Source of the DNA: Bryobacterales bacterium
Lineage (GTDB): Bacteria; Acidobacteriota; Terriglobia; Bryobacterales; Bryobacteraceae
Direction: 5' to 3'
Assembly (NCBI GenBank): GCA_003163855.1
Contig: PLRJ01000236.1
Location: 6,035 to 70,034, forward strand
Length of the DNA: 64,000 nt
The notes below the pieces were generated by a model. It made no database searches and was not told the origin of the DNA. It saw nothing but the letters and a program-made list of their open reading frames with translations. How positions within the stretch are numbered: position 1 is the first letter of the stretch; the number at the start of each line of letters is the position of its first letter. The position numbers and the translations under genes were made by a program. This document shows, in pieces, positions 54,335 to 63,382 of this stretch.

Positions 54335-56116
54335 ATGAACGTGCAACTAAGAGCATCAAGTGTAAAAGTAATCCTGCCTTTTCTCTCCCTCATGTCTGGG
54401 GTTATTACGTTAAGTGGAGATGCTCGCGCTGCAGAATCAGCTCTACAGGTAATTTACGGGGCGAAGGGAATTGAAAAGCTCTCCTTCAACGGCGTGGTTC
54501 TCCAGGATCTCTCCTCAAACCCGGCCGGTGCCTTCCACATCTGGCACATGAAGGTCACGGATCAAAGCGGCAACGTCCTGCATGGCTCTCAGTATGACTG
54601 GGGCGAAAACAACAATGGCAAGTCTTGGGATATCGCTAGCCATACCTGGGTTTACAGGTTCAATTGGGGCTCCATTTCCCTCCAATATGTGCAGTCCGGA
54701 AACACGTTGAACATGAATGTGACCGCCAGGAATCTGGCGGATTCGAAGATAATCTTTGACGGCGCAGCCATCTATCCTTTAGTCCTGCAATTTCCTTCAT
54801 TACCCCGCAATTTCAAAGATCCCTCCTACCAGCAGCTTGCATTCAACACCTCCGCTCCTAGTGTCACCCTCGCCGACTACGGCCAAGGAGAGGTAGCCGC
54901 GGTTTACCCAAGTGCTGCAAAACCCCTCTACAGCGGCTTTGCGCCGGCAGAGCCGAAAGGAGCCTACACAACCATCATTAGTGGAACTTCGCTTGATGGC
55001 ATGCCCACGTTTTTCCCGCGTAATGACAGACCGCTGGGTGCTGGGCAAACCGACACGTATACAGTGTCCCTGAGGTTCGCCAGGGCAGGCACGCCCCTGT
55101 CTGAGTTGGCCGCCGATGCCTACAGCAACTGGGCAAGAACTTGGCCGCCTTCGCTGAACTGGAGCGACCGTCGCATTATCGGCACGGTCTACCTCGCTAG
55201 TTCTCCGTCCGGCAATCCTAGTGTTGCTGCTGGATACCCGAATAATCCGCGACGCTACTTCAATGACGGTAATGCTGAGGATTTCGATGTGGAATCACCT
55301 TCCGGTCTGACGAAGTTTCAGCATAGGGTTCTTCGACAGGCCGCGGCAAATGTTGAGAATCTGAAGCATTTGAACGCCCAGGGGGCAATCACATGGGATA
55401 TCGAGGGCGAACAATACCCTCAAAGCACAAGCTATGTTTGCGAGCCGGATGCCATTGCGCAGGAATCGCCAGAAATGGAGAGCGTTGTGACTGACCGCAG
55501 CTCTCCTTACCATGGCATGAAACTGGATGACGCTTATTTCAAAATCATGCGAGATGCGGGCTTTCGCGTGGGTGTGTGCGTCCGTCCCCAGCACTTCGAC
55601 AAGCACGCTGATGGCTCTGCCAGCCAGGTGCAGTTACCAGACGATAAGGTTGGGGCGGAACTGATCCGAAAGATGACCTACGCGCACGGCCGATGGGGTA
55701 CCACGCTGTTCTATATCGATTCAACCGTCGATGCGAATGGCGCCCCGCTTGCCGCCAGCATCATTCAGCAAGTGGCAGCTGCTTTTCCCGACTCTCTTCT
55801 CATTCCCGAAGAGAGCACAGCGAAGTATTACGCCTACACGGCGCCTTTCGCTACCTTCATCTTCCACGGGGACCTGGGAACTCCCCCAGATGTCCGCAGG
55901 TACTATCCCAACGCCTTCAGTGCGAACTTAATCAATGATGTTGACTCCAGCAAACTCGCATACTACCGTTCCAAGCTCATCGAGTCCATTAGTAAGGGCG
56001 ATCTTCTTCTAGTTCACGCTGACTACTGGCAGGCCAATAATGCCGCTGTCCTGCGAATGTATCAGGAAGCTAAGAGAACTGCAAACAATACGAGGGAACT
56101 TGGCAAAAACAAATAG
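54335..56116 (+). CDS. secreted putative glycan hydrolase (family member 3)
   Basis: The 593-residue protein has a signal peptide (to ARAAE, about residue 34), the same N-terminal beta domain as member 1 ([37 protein letters not shown]), and the same barrel with ITWDIEGEQ (Asp355, Glu357, Glu359), CVRPQHF, LFYIDS (Asp462) and LLIPEES (Glu492). It stops where member 1 enters its PT linker, so it lacks the Ig-like domains. It shares long identical blocks with member 1, indicating a recent duplication. Exported; substrate unknown. Confidence 0.8.
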   Translation: MNVQLRASSVKVILPFLSLMSGVITLSGDARAAESALQVIYGAKGIEKLSFNGVVLQDLSSNPAGAFHIWHMKVTDQSGNVLHGSQYDWGENNNGKSWDIASHTWVYRFNWGSISLQYVQSGNTLNMNVTARNLADSKIIFDGAAIYPLVLQFPSLPRNFKDPSYQQLAFNTSAPSVTLADYGQGEVAAVYPSAAKPLYSGFAPAEPKGAYTTIISGTSLDGMPTFFPRNDRPLGAGQTDTYTVSLRFARAGTPLSELAADAYSNWARTWPPSLNWSDRRIIGTVYLASSPSGNPSVAAGYPNNPRRYFNDGNAEDFDVESPSGLTKFQHRVLRQAAANVENLKHLNAQGAITWDIEGEQYPQSTSYVCEPDAIAQESPEMESVVTDRSSPYHGMKLDDAYFKIMRDAGFRVGVCVRPQHFDKHADGSASQVQLPDDKVGAELIRKMTYAHGRWGTTLFYIDSTVDANGAPLAASIIQQVAAAFPDSLLIPEESTAKYYAYTAPFATFIFHGDLGTPPDVRRYYPNAFSANLINDVDSSKLAYYRSKLIESISKGDLLLVHADYWQANNAAVLRMYQEAKRTANNTRELGKNK

Positions 56117-56243
56117 CCGGTATCAACACTCTAACGGAGCAATAGGAGGATCTCGGAGGAACTGCCCTCCCCGCCGGAACTCTTCACTTCTGTGATCTGG
56201 CTGCTCCATCAGTGTGTTTACTGTTAGGATTTCTTAAATTCGA

Positions 56244-57872
56244 ATGACGACTGACATTGATCGGCAGGAGACGCAGGCAAGTGCATTGGATAGGGCCCGC
56301 GCAGGCTTTGTCATTCCCCGAAGCGTGGCAAGGAGCTTGGTGGGGGGGACCTCGGCCCTTGGACTCGGCGTCATCATTGAGCGAGGCTTCGGCTTTCTAT
56401 CCAATCTTTTAGCAGCCCGTTTAGGCGGAGCATCCACCTTTGGTGCTTACTCTCTGGCTATCACAACTGCCAGTAACATCTCGACCTACGCCGCCGGAGG
56501 AATTGGATCGACTGCTGTAAGATTTTCTGGCAAATACCCGCATGACAGCGTTGGATATCGAACTCTGTCCAAGGCACTGCTCATCATCTCCTTAGTATCA
56601 GCTGCCCTTGCCGCCGCAGGTCTTTGGGCCGGCGCCCCTGCTATCGCTCATCTCCTCGGAAAAAACAGCTTAACTGGCTTGTTGCACTGGGCGGCGCTGT
56701 CGGCCGCCGGAATGATCATGCTCGAATGCTGTCGCGGTTTCCTGGTAGGCCAACGCATTGTAGGGGCGATCCTGGTACTTTCCTCTGCCGTTGGAATTGG
56801 CATGATTTCGCTCTTGCCAGCCGCATCTCGTATCGGCCCGGTTCGTATGATCACGAGCCAAGGCTGCATTACCTTGGGAGCCGTCCTGCTGTGCCTTTTA
56901 CTCTACAAGCCACTAGGGCTTGCGCCTTCACCCACCGCCGCAACTAGCAGGCAACCTCTAGGCCCTATGCTCCGCAATGTTTGGTCGTTCGGAATCATTC
57001 AGCTCGCAGGCATGATCGGTATGAACGCTGCTGGCTGGTGGCTTACGTCGCTCATCGCCAAAGCCGATACCACGATGGTGCAGGTGGGTCTCTTCGCCAT
57101 AGCCAACCAACTGCGAAACATGGTTTCTCTAGCACCGGGACTGCTGAGCGAGAGTGGCCTTGCCGTCATGGCTCATGGTGAGAATGACGAGGCCAATATG
57201 GCTGGACGGGTAATGGCGCTGTGTACTTTCGCAACCGTCTTTAGTTCCCTGCTTATCGCAGGTCTCGTGATTACCATCATACCGTGGGGATTGACCGCTC
57301 TTTATGGACGTTCTTACGCGCCCGCTGCCGCAGCGTGTTGTATTTCACTTGCCACTGCTGTCGTTCACATGGGCAGCGCTCCGGCATCCGCCCAGTTGAC
57401 CATCGTATCCATCCGGTTCACGGGAGTTATTAATACCATCTGGGCTGTGTTGGTTGCGAGTTCCGCTACTCTGCTGTTCCTCGGACATAAGGTGGCCAGT
57501 GGAAACCTTGCGTGGATAGCCGCCCTCATCTACCTTGGCGCTCATCTTGTGTCGGCGCTCCTGGTTATCGCCGCCCTCTCGAGGAGGAAGGTATTGCCGG
57601 GGGGCGTCGCAAACATTTCCGTTCTCGGTTGGTCGGTCGCTGTGGTGTTGGCAGCGCTGGCCCTCATCCGGCTGCTCCATCCTGATATAACCATTCCCAT
57701 TAGTCTGCTCATGTTGGCTGTCTGCCTTGTCTCAAGCGCGTTGATGCTGCGAATGGGCCACCTGCATCATTGGGTTCCAAGCGTGGCGGTCATCAAAGAA
57801 GTATTAAGAACCAAGGGATTGCTACGTTCGCTAGCGGTCGAGCCTCCCACCTCAGGCGGTTTCGATGCTTGA
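56244..57872 (+). CDS. Wzx-type oligosaccharide flippase
   Basis: The 542-residue protein has about fourteen membrane helices and a start typical of the polysaccharide-biosynthesis flippases: SVARSLVGGTSALGLGVIIERGFGFLSNLLAARLGGASTFG, with the acidic/aromatic first-helix residues and GGIGSTAVRF. It should move undecaprenyl-linked repeat units across the inner membrane. It overlaps the following glycosyltransferase gene by 8 bp. Confidence 0.9.
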   Translation: MTTDIDRQETQASALDRARAGFVIPRSVARSLVGGTSALGLGVIIERGFGFLSNLLAARLGGASTFGAYSLAITTASNISTYAAGGIGSTAVRFSGKYPHDSVGYRTLSKALLIISLVSAALAAAGLWAGAPAIAHLLGKNSLTGLLHWAALSAAGMIMLECCRGFLVGQRIVGAILVLSSAVGIGMISLLPAASRIGPVRMITSQGCITLGAVLLCLLLYKPLGLAPSPTAATSRQPLGPMLRNVWSFGIIQLAGMIGMNAAGWWLTSLIAKADTTMVQVGLFAIANQLRNMVSLAPGLLSESGLAVMAHGENDEANMAGRVMALCTFATVFSSLLIAGLVITIIPWGLTALYGRSYAPAAAACCISLATAVVHMGSAPASAQLTIVSIRFTGVINTIWAVLVASSATLLFLGHKVASGNLAWIAALIYLGAHLVSALLVIAALSRRKVLPGGVANISVLGWSVAVVLAALALIRLLHPDITIPISLLMLAVCLVSSALMLRMGHLHHWVPSVAVIKEVLRTKGLLRSLAVEPPTSGGFDA

Positions 57873-59058
57873 GACGTTGCCTGGATGCGGTACCGATATG
57901 CCGGAGGGACGTGCGGGCTCACAGAAACATCTAAATCTGCTGGCCTACGTTCACCTCCGAAATATCCATGGCTCCACCGGCGCGGGGCGAGTTGCGCGCC
58001 AAATGACCGAGCACCTGGCGATGCGGACCGATATCAACCTGCACGTCTTGGCTGATGCTGCCGATCATCGGCGAGTCGTTCCCTTGGTCGATCGGCCATG
58101 GAGTGAATTCTCCTACCACTTTCTGGAGGCCGAAACATCCCGGCAGCAGGCGAAATGGTTTCTCCTCGATCGTCCGCGCGCCGAACGGTACTGGGCGGAA
58201 GCCGATATTCTCTACTGTACCGCAGAATCGTACGTACCCGTTAAGACCGCAAAGCTGGCAGTCACTCTGCACGACGCCGCTTACCTGGAAGAAAACGCGC
58301 ATTCACGAAATGTGTCGTTTCAGCGGCAAAAACTAAAGTGGCGTTTGTTGTATGGGAAATTGGCGCGCTCAGCCGACATGTTCCACACCGTCTCGCATTT
58401 TTCGGCCGAACGGCTGGCGTATTTTTATCCGCAGATAAAAGATCGGCTGCGCGTCGTGCACAATGCCGTTGCTCCCCATTTCTTTCAGCCGGTAATGCCT
58501 CCTGGAGTATCGTACCTTGAGTCCGCGGGCCTCTCGGACGAACCCTTTATCCTCGTTCCCGGCGGTTTGCATTATCGCAAGAACGCCGACCTAATACTTG
58601 AGGCATGGCCCTTGTTGCGGCAACTCCGCCCGGAACTAACGCTCGCCATCGTCAATCATTCAGACCCCATCTACAGGGATAAAGCACGGTCGCTCGGTAG
58701 CTCTATCCGCTTGCTTGGCTTCGTTCCCGACCACGCCTTGCGCGCGCTTTATTCGGCTGCACAACTGGTTTGGTTTCCTTCCCGTTACGAGGGATTTGGG
58801 TTGCCAGTCATCGAGGCTATGGCTTGCAGCGCCGCCGTGGTTGCGAGTGATTCATCCTCATTGCCCGAGATAACCGGCGAGGCCGCGCTACTAGCCTCTC
58901 CGACAAACCCTTCCGATCACGTCGACGCCATAGATGCGATTTTGTCCAAAGCGCCATTCCGCGACGACCTGCGGGCTCGGGGCAAGGCCCGTGCAGCCAA
59001 CTTCACATGGACGAACTCAGCCGCCAAGCTAAAGGGCTACTTCGATCAGTTGTTCTAA
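57865..59058 (+). CDS. GT4 glycosyltransferase 1
   Basis: The 397-residue GT-B protein starts with an N-terminal half (LLAYVHLRNIHGSTGAGRVARQM) and ends in the donor site FPSRYEGFGLPVIEAMACSAAVVAS, with the E-x7-E motif of GT4. VVHNAVAPHFF and FILVPGGLHYRKNADLILEAW are also typical. It adds one sugar to the lipid-linked unit in the cytoplasm. The nucleotide sugar is unknown. It overlaps the flippase gene by 8 bp. Confidence 0.9.
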   Translation: MLETLPGCGTDMPEGRAGSQKHLNLLAYVHLRNIHGSTGAGRVARQMTEHLAMRTDINLHVLADAADHRRVVPLVDRPWSEFSYHFLEAETSRQQAKWFLLDRPRAERYWAEADILYCTAESYVPVKTAKLAVTLHDAAYLEENAHSRNVSFQRQKLKWRLLYGKLARSADMFHTVSHFSAERLAYFYPQIKDRLRVVHNAVAPHFFQPVMPPGVSYLESAGLSDEPFILVPGGLHYRKNADLILEAWPLLRQLRPELTLAIVNHSDPIYRDKARSLGSSIRLLGFVPDHALRALYSAAQLVWFPSRYEGFGLPVIEAMACSAAVVASDSSSLPEITGEAALLASPTNPSDHVDAIDAILSKAPFRDDLRARGKARAANFTWTNSAAKLKGYFDQLF

Positions 59059-59065
59059 GGAAGGA

Positions 59066-60367
59066 ATGATGTCGCCTGGAGCTAGTAGAGGAAAGGTTAA
59101 GAAGACGGTCGTAGTTCACCGCGGAGCCCGTGACGCTTACCAAGTGGCCGCGGCGCTGGCGGAGGCTGGATTGCTCGAGTGTCTTGTTACAGATCTCTAT
59201 TGGCCTGGTGATCGCCGCTGGGCCGAAAAGATCACCCTCCAAGTTGGTGACGGCATTCGTCAGATGCTGCAAGCCCGCTACAGTCCTTCTCTCCCTTCAA
59301 GCCTTGTGGCTCAAACGCTCTTCAGCGGGATCATTTCACACCTCCTGGATAAATGGTCTGCGAGTCCATTCTCCTGGCGGCGTCGTGCCACCCGTTGGAC
59401 TGATCGGGTTATGGGCCAAACTGCTGGTGAACGGGCCCTTGAAACTGATTCCCATCTGCTTAGCTATAGCTACTACGGCTATCACGCATTCTCCAGCTTC
59501 AACCGGCCAGGCATACTCTTCCAGGCACATCCCCATCCGCTAAGCGTGCGCCGCCTCTTACAGCGGGAATTGGACGCCCATCCGGATTGCTCAGAGTCTT
59601 TGCTGAAGGAATGGGAACTGTCACTGCCGCCGGAGGATTTCGACCGTTTGGTCGAAGAGACCAGGATGGCCGCCTGCACGCTGGCTGCATCTTCCTTCAC
59701 CCGACAAACCTTGGAAGAAAACGGCATTGATGCAGGCTCGATTAATGTGGTTCCGTACGGAATCGATCGATCTCGCTTCAAACCATCTAAAGTCAGGCCC
59801 AGTACCGGCGGCAAGCTAAAGCTCCTGTTTGTCGGCACAATCAGTCAGAGAAAAGGAATCAAGTATCTCCTGGAGGCGTTGCGACTAGTTGGCCCGGCAA
59901 ACGTCGAGTTAACTGTGTGCGGACGCGTGGTGGACAGTCTTCCTTTGTTTAAGTCTTTTGGTTCTGAGGTGACAGTGCAGCCGTCTGTTAGCGCAGTGGA
60001 ATTGTTGCAGGCTTACCGGTCAGCTGATTTATTTGTCTTTCCGTCTGTAGTTGAGGGTTTTGGTCAGGTGTTGCTCGAGTCGCTGGCCTGCGGGCTTCCT
60101 GTGCTGACTACAACCCGGACAGCGGCCCCCGATCTCATACGCCCCGGTATCGAGGGATTCATTGTTGAACCATGCCGATCTGACGCGCTTGCGGAACGGA
60201 TCGAATGGGCACTCGCAAACCGCAGCCAACTCATCGATATGCGCCAGGAAGCCCGCCGAACCGCTGCCACATTTACTTGGGATCGTTTCAGAAAGGGCAT
60301 TGTTAAAGCGGTACTTTCTTTCCAATCGAGGCAGCAAGCAGATAGGAGGGTTTCGCAGTATGCGTGA
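59066..60367 (+). CDS. GT4 glycosyltransferase 2
   Basis: The 433-residue GT-B protein has VVPYGIDRSRFKP, LKLLFVGTISQRKGIKYLLEAL and the donor site FPSVVEGFGQVLLESLACGLPVL. Two consecutive ATGs mark the start, after a GGAAGG site. The gene overlaps the next by 8 bp and follows the last by 7 bp. It is a cytoplasmic transferase of the same repeat unit. Confidence 0.9.
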   Translation: MMSPGASRGKVKKTVVVHRGARDAYQVAAALAEAGLLECLVTDLYWPGDRRWAEKITLQVGDGIRQMLQARYSPSLPSSLVAQTLFSGIISHLLDKWSASPFSWRRRATRWTDRVMGQTAGERALETDSHLLSYSYYGYHAFSSFNRPGILFQAHPHPLSVRRLLQRELDAHPDCSESLLKEWELSLPPEDFDRLVEETRMAACTLAASSFTRQTLEENGIDAGSINVVPYGIDRSRFKPSKVRPSTGGKLKLLFVGTISQRKGIKYLLEALRLVGPANVELTVCGRVVDSLPLFKSFGSEVTVQPSVSAVELLQAYRSADLFVFPSVVEGFGQVLLESLACGLPVLTTTRTAAPDLIRPGIEGFIVEPCRSDALAERIEWALANRSQLIDMRQEARRTAATFTWDRFRKGIVKAVLSFQSRQQADRRVSQYA

Positions 60368-61553
60368 CACTGTGCTCGAGGCAGTTGTCCCTCAATCTTG
60401 CACTTCAGCTCTAGCGCAACCCAGTGTGGTGGTTATCTGGATTGATTGGTATGCCTACCATGTAGCCCGGTTCCAGGCATTACTTCAAAGCTCTGACCTG
60501 GCAGGCAAAGTAGCGGGTATCGAAATGGTCGGAGGCATCGGCGTTCACAGCGGCTTGAAGTTCCGAGGAGACCTCCCATCGAGCTTGCCGGTTACTACGC
60601 TGGTGCCGAATGGCAATTGGAGCGATGTCGGAAAGTGGCACCTAGCCCGCCTTTTGTGGAACAAGCTGAATCAGCTAAGTCCTTCTGTCGTCTTCATACC
60701 CGGCTACTATACTCTTCCGGCACTGGCCGCAGCCATTTGGTGCAAAGTAAGACGCCGAAAGGCAGTACTAATGACGGAGAGTGGCGCCCTTGACCACGTG
60801 CGTATCTGGTGGCGCGAGGTGTCAAAACGCCTGCTGATCCTAAATTTGTTCGACTGGGCCGTCGCGGGCGGCAAAGCCCACACCGGCTATCTGCGGCAGC
60901 TCAGGTTTCCGGCTGACCGTGTGGCTGGCTTCTATGACGTGGTGGACAACTCCTTCTTTCAAGATCGATGTCGGATTTTAAGGACATGTCACAATGCTCC
61001 TGATTTCGGGCTTCCTGCTAAATACTTTCTCTATGTGGGCCGCGTATCGGAGGAGAAAAACACGTGCGCGCTGTTATCGTCGTTCTTCAAATACCGCGAA
61101 CAAGGTGGTCAATGGAGGCTGATTATTGTCGGCGATGGGCCGCAGTTAGCTGAACTCCGTTCCATGGCGGCAAGCTCCAACTGCACCTGTGAGATCTACT
61201 TTGCCGGCCTCCAGCCGACGTCACAATTGCCAATTTACTATGCGTTTGCTTCTGCCTTCGTTTTACCCAGCACTCGCGAACCCTGGGGGCTAGTGGTCAA
61301 CGAAGCAATGGCTGCTGGCCTGCCGGTTCTGGTGTCTAATCGGTGTGGGTGTGCAGAGGATCTGGTCGTTAACGGAGAAAACGGCTTCACCTTCAACCCT
61401 TGTGACGAAGATGCTTTGGCCGACACTCTCATACAGATGAGCAGGGTGAGCGCACAGAGGTTGCAACAAATGGGTCAGCGTTCCTCGGAAATCATCTCAC
61501 GCTTTTCACTGGAAGCATGGGCGGCTGAGATAGCTCGAATTGTAAAGTCATAG
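60360..61553 (+). CDS. GT4 glycosyltransferase 3
   Basis: The ATG at 60360 follows an AGGAGG site at 60344-60349; the frame is open back to 60162, but that part is in another frame of the upstream GT gene and is not used. The 398-residue protein has YFLYVGRVSEEKNTCALL, WRLIIVGDGPQLAELR and the donor site LPSTREPWGLVVNEAMAAGLPVL. The Asn-Glu in VVNEAM is common in GT4 members that use GDP- or UDP-sugars. Cytoplasmic. Confidence 0.9.
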   Translation: MRDTVLEAVVPQSCTSALAQPSVVVIWIDWYAYHVARFQALLQSSDLAGKVAGIEMVGGIGVHSGLKFRGDLPSSLPVTTLVPNGNWSDVGKWHLARLLWNKLNQLSPSVVFIPGYYTLPALAAAIWCKVRRRKAVLMTESGALDHVRIWWREVSKRLLILNLFDWAVAGGKAHTGYLRQLRFPADRVAGFYDVVDNSFFQDRCRILRTCHNAPDFGLPAKYFLYVGRVSEEKNTCALLSSFFKYREQGGQWRLIIVGDGPQLAELRSMAASSNCTCEIYFAGLQPTSQLPIYYAFASAFVLPSTREPWGLVVNEAMAAGLPVLVSNRCGCAEDLVVNGENGFTFNPCDEDALADTLIQMSRVSAQRLQQMGQRSSEIISRFSLEAWAAEIARIVKS

Positions 61554-61556
61554 CTC

Positions 61557-62786
61557 ATGCCGTTTCCTTCCACATCCACCACCTCCGACGGCGCTTTGGA
61601 CGTCCGCTGTCAACCGTCCGAGTGGATAAGCGTAGTGGCGCACCTCGATCCGAGATTCGGAGGAATTAGTGCCGCCGTGCCCTCACTAAGCGCCTCTACA
61701 AGCAGCATTGGTCAGCACAAAGTCTCAGTTGCCGCCTTTGTTTCTCCTGGCGAAAGGGTTGCATCCAAAACCGCAGTTCACAAGTTCCCATTGGGCTTTC
61801 GGCATTGGTGTTTCGATAAAAGCGCACGCGAAGCGTTTAGATCTCTTGTGAATGCTTCCACAGGACTGCACATTCACGGCCTGTGGGAACTTAGCACTCT
61901 CATTGCGGCTCGCTGCGCCCAGCGCTTCGCCAAGCCGTACGTCGTCTCGGCTCATGGGATGCTGCAGCCTTGGGCTCTGCGAAATAAACGGTGGAAAAAG
62001 TCGCTCTATAGTGCCCTGCTGGAGCGGCCGAATCTCCATCGCGCAAGTTGCCTTCACGCGTTGACGCCCAGCGAAGCGCAAGACTACAGATCCTATGGCC
62101 TGAACAATCCAATAGCCGTCATTCCAAACGGTGTGAACATACCAGAAACCATCGACCCGGATGTCTTCTTAAACGACTTTCCGCAACTCCGCGGCAAACG
62201 TCTGGTTCTCTTCTTAAGCCGTATCCACTACAAGAAGGGGCTCGACATCCTCTCTAAAGCCTGGATCTCCTTTGCTAAACGCTTGCCCGAAGCTCACCTG
62301 GTACTTGCTGGCCCCGACTTTGAAAATACGCAGAGGTCAATCGAGACTATGGTCGCCGACGCCAAGCTCCAGGATCGCGTCACCTTTACTGGAATGCTGA
62401 ATGATCGACTTAAATGGAGCGCGCTGCAGGCGGCTGAGTGTTTCGTTCTCCCGTCTTACTCGGAGGGGCTCAGCATCTCCGTGCTGGAGGCATTGGGTGT
62501 AGGTATTCCAGTCATCGTTACCAGGCAATGTAACTTACCCGAGGTTCGGGACCACGGTTGTGGTTGGGTTATCGAACCAAACTCACAGGACCTTGAGTCT
62601 GCCTTGAACGACTGTCTCAATTCATCCAAAGCAGCTATCTACCAGATGAGCCTGCGAGGCCGTGGTTTGATTCGCGAAAAGTATAGCTGGGAAGTAATTG
62701 GAAGACAAATGAGCGCACTGTATACCTGGATGGAAGGCGGACCTGCGCCGGACAACGTGGTTCTCCATCTCGGAGGTAAAGGGTGA
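61557..62786 (+). CDS. GT4 glycosyltransferase 4
   Basis: The 409-residue protein, 3 bp after the last, has an N-terminal acceptor half (HLDPRFGGISAAVPSLSAST), HIHGLWELS, VSAHGMLQPWALRNKRWKK, VIPNGVNIPE, VLFLSRIHYKKGLDILSKAW and the donor site LPSYSEGLSISVLEALGVGIPVI. It is close to the WcaA/WcaL-like GT4 group that precedes WcaF in colanic-type clusters. Its stop overlaps the acetyltransferase GTG start (GTGA at 62783-62786). Confidence 0.9.
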   Translation: MPFPSTSTTSDGALDVRCQPSEWISVVAHLDPRFGGISAAVPSLSASTSSIGQHKVSVAAFVSPGERVASKTAVHKFPLGFRHWCFDKSAREAFRSLVNASTGLHIHGLWELSTLIAARCAQRFAKPYVVSAHGMLQPWALRNKRWKKSLYSALLERPNLHRASCLHALTPSEAQDYRSYGLNNPIAVIPNGVNIPETIDPDVFLNDFPQLRGKRLVLFLSRIHYKKGLDILSKAWISFAKRLPEAHLVLAGPDFENTQRSIETMVADAKLQDRVTFTGMLNDRLKWSALQAAECFVLPSYSEGLSISVLEALGVGIPVIVTRQCNLPEVRDHGCGWVIEPNSQDLESALNDCLNSSKAAIYQMSLRGRGLIREKYSWEVIGRQMSALYTWMEGGPAPDNVVLHLGGKG

Positions 62787-63382
62787 GTCAGGTGCGGCTG
62801 CGAGATTACGATAAGTCGTGGTATCGTCCGGGGCGCTCAAAGCTCTGGCAGATAGCTTGGTTTGTCATCGGCGCTCCCGTCGTGCGCTGTTCTATTCTTC
62901 CTTCCTCATCGGTCAGGGTACACATACTCAGAGCGTTTGGCGCTCAAGTGGGATCGCGCGTCGTCATTAAGCCTGGCGTGCGGATCAAATACCCTTGGCA
63001 TCTTTATGTGGGAGACGACGTTTGGCTCGGCGAGAGCTGCTGGATCGATAATCTCACCACCGTACGGATCGGCAATGACGTTTGCATCTCGCAAGGCGCC
63101 TATCTGTGCACCGGCAACCATAATTGGTCCGATCCTGCCTTTAGGCTGCAGACCGGGCCAATCGAACTCGCAGACGGTTCCTGGGTTGGAGCTAAAGCAT
63201 TTCTTTCTCCTGGCGTCGTTGTGGCGGAAGGTGGCGTAGCGGCCGCCGGAAGTGTCATCACGAAGAGCATCGGAGCCTATGAGATTCATGCCGGTAATCC
63301 GGCCACTTTCGTTCGGCTTCGCCGCTTCGTTACTAGCACACAGCCTGATCCTGCTCCTTTGCAAAAACACGCAACAGCATGA
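62783..63382 (+). CDS. wcaF: WcaF-like colanic-acid-type O-acetyltransferase
   Basis: The 199-residue protein starts at a GTG at 62783. It has a left-handed beta-helix of hexapeptide repeats (IKPGVRIKYPWHLYVGDDVWLGESCWIDNL, VRIGNDVCISQGAYLC), the active-site His in CTGNHNWSD, and the closing LAVHAGNP-like segment YEIHAGNPATFV. The N-terminus (RLRDYDKSWYRPGRSKLWQIAWF) is that of WcaF. It uses acetyl-CoA to O-acetylate a sugar of the repeat unit. It overlaps both neighbours by 4 bp. Confidence 0.9.
   Translation: MSQVRLRDYDKSWYRPGRSKLWQIAWFVIGAPVVRCSILPSSSVRVHILRAFGAQVGSRVVIKPGVRIKYPWHLYVGDDVWLGESCWIDNLTTVRIGNDVCISQGAYLCTGNHNWSDPAFRLQTGPIELADGSWVGAKAFLSPGVVVAEGGVAAAGSVITKSIGAYEIHAGNPATFVRLRRFVTSTQPDPAPLQKHATA

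Noticed and set aside
60162-60359. In-frame N-terminal extension of the third GT4 gene
   Set aside because: It lies wholly inside the preceding GT gene in another frame. An AGGAGG precedes the ATG at 60360 and the extension has no GT-like sequence.
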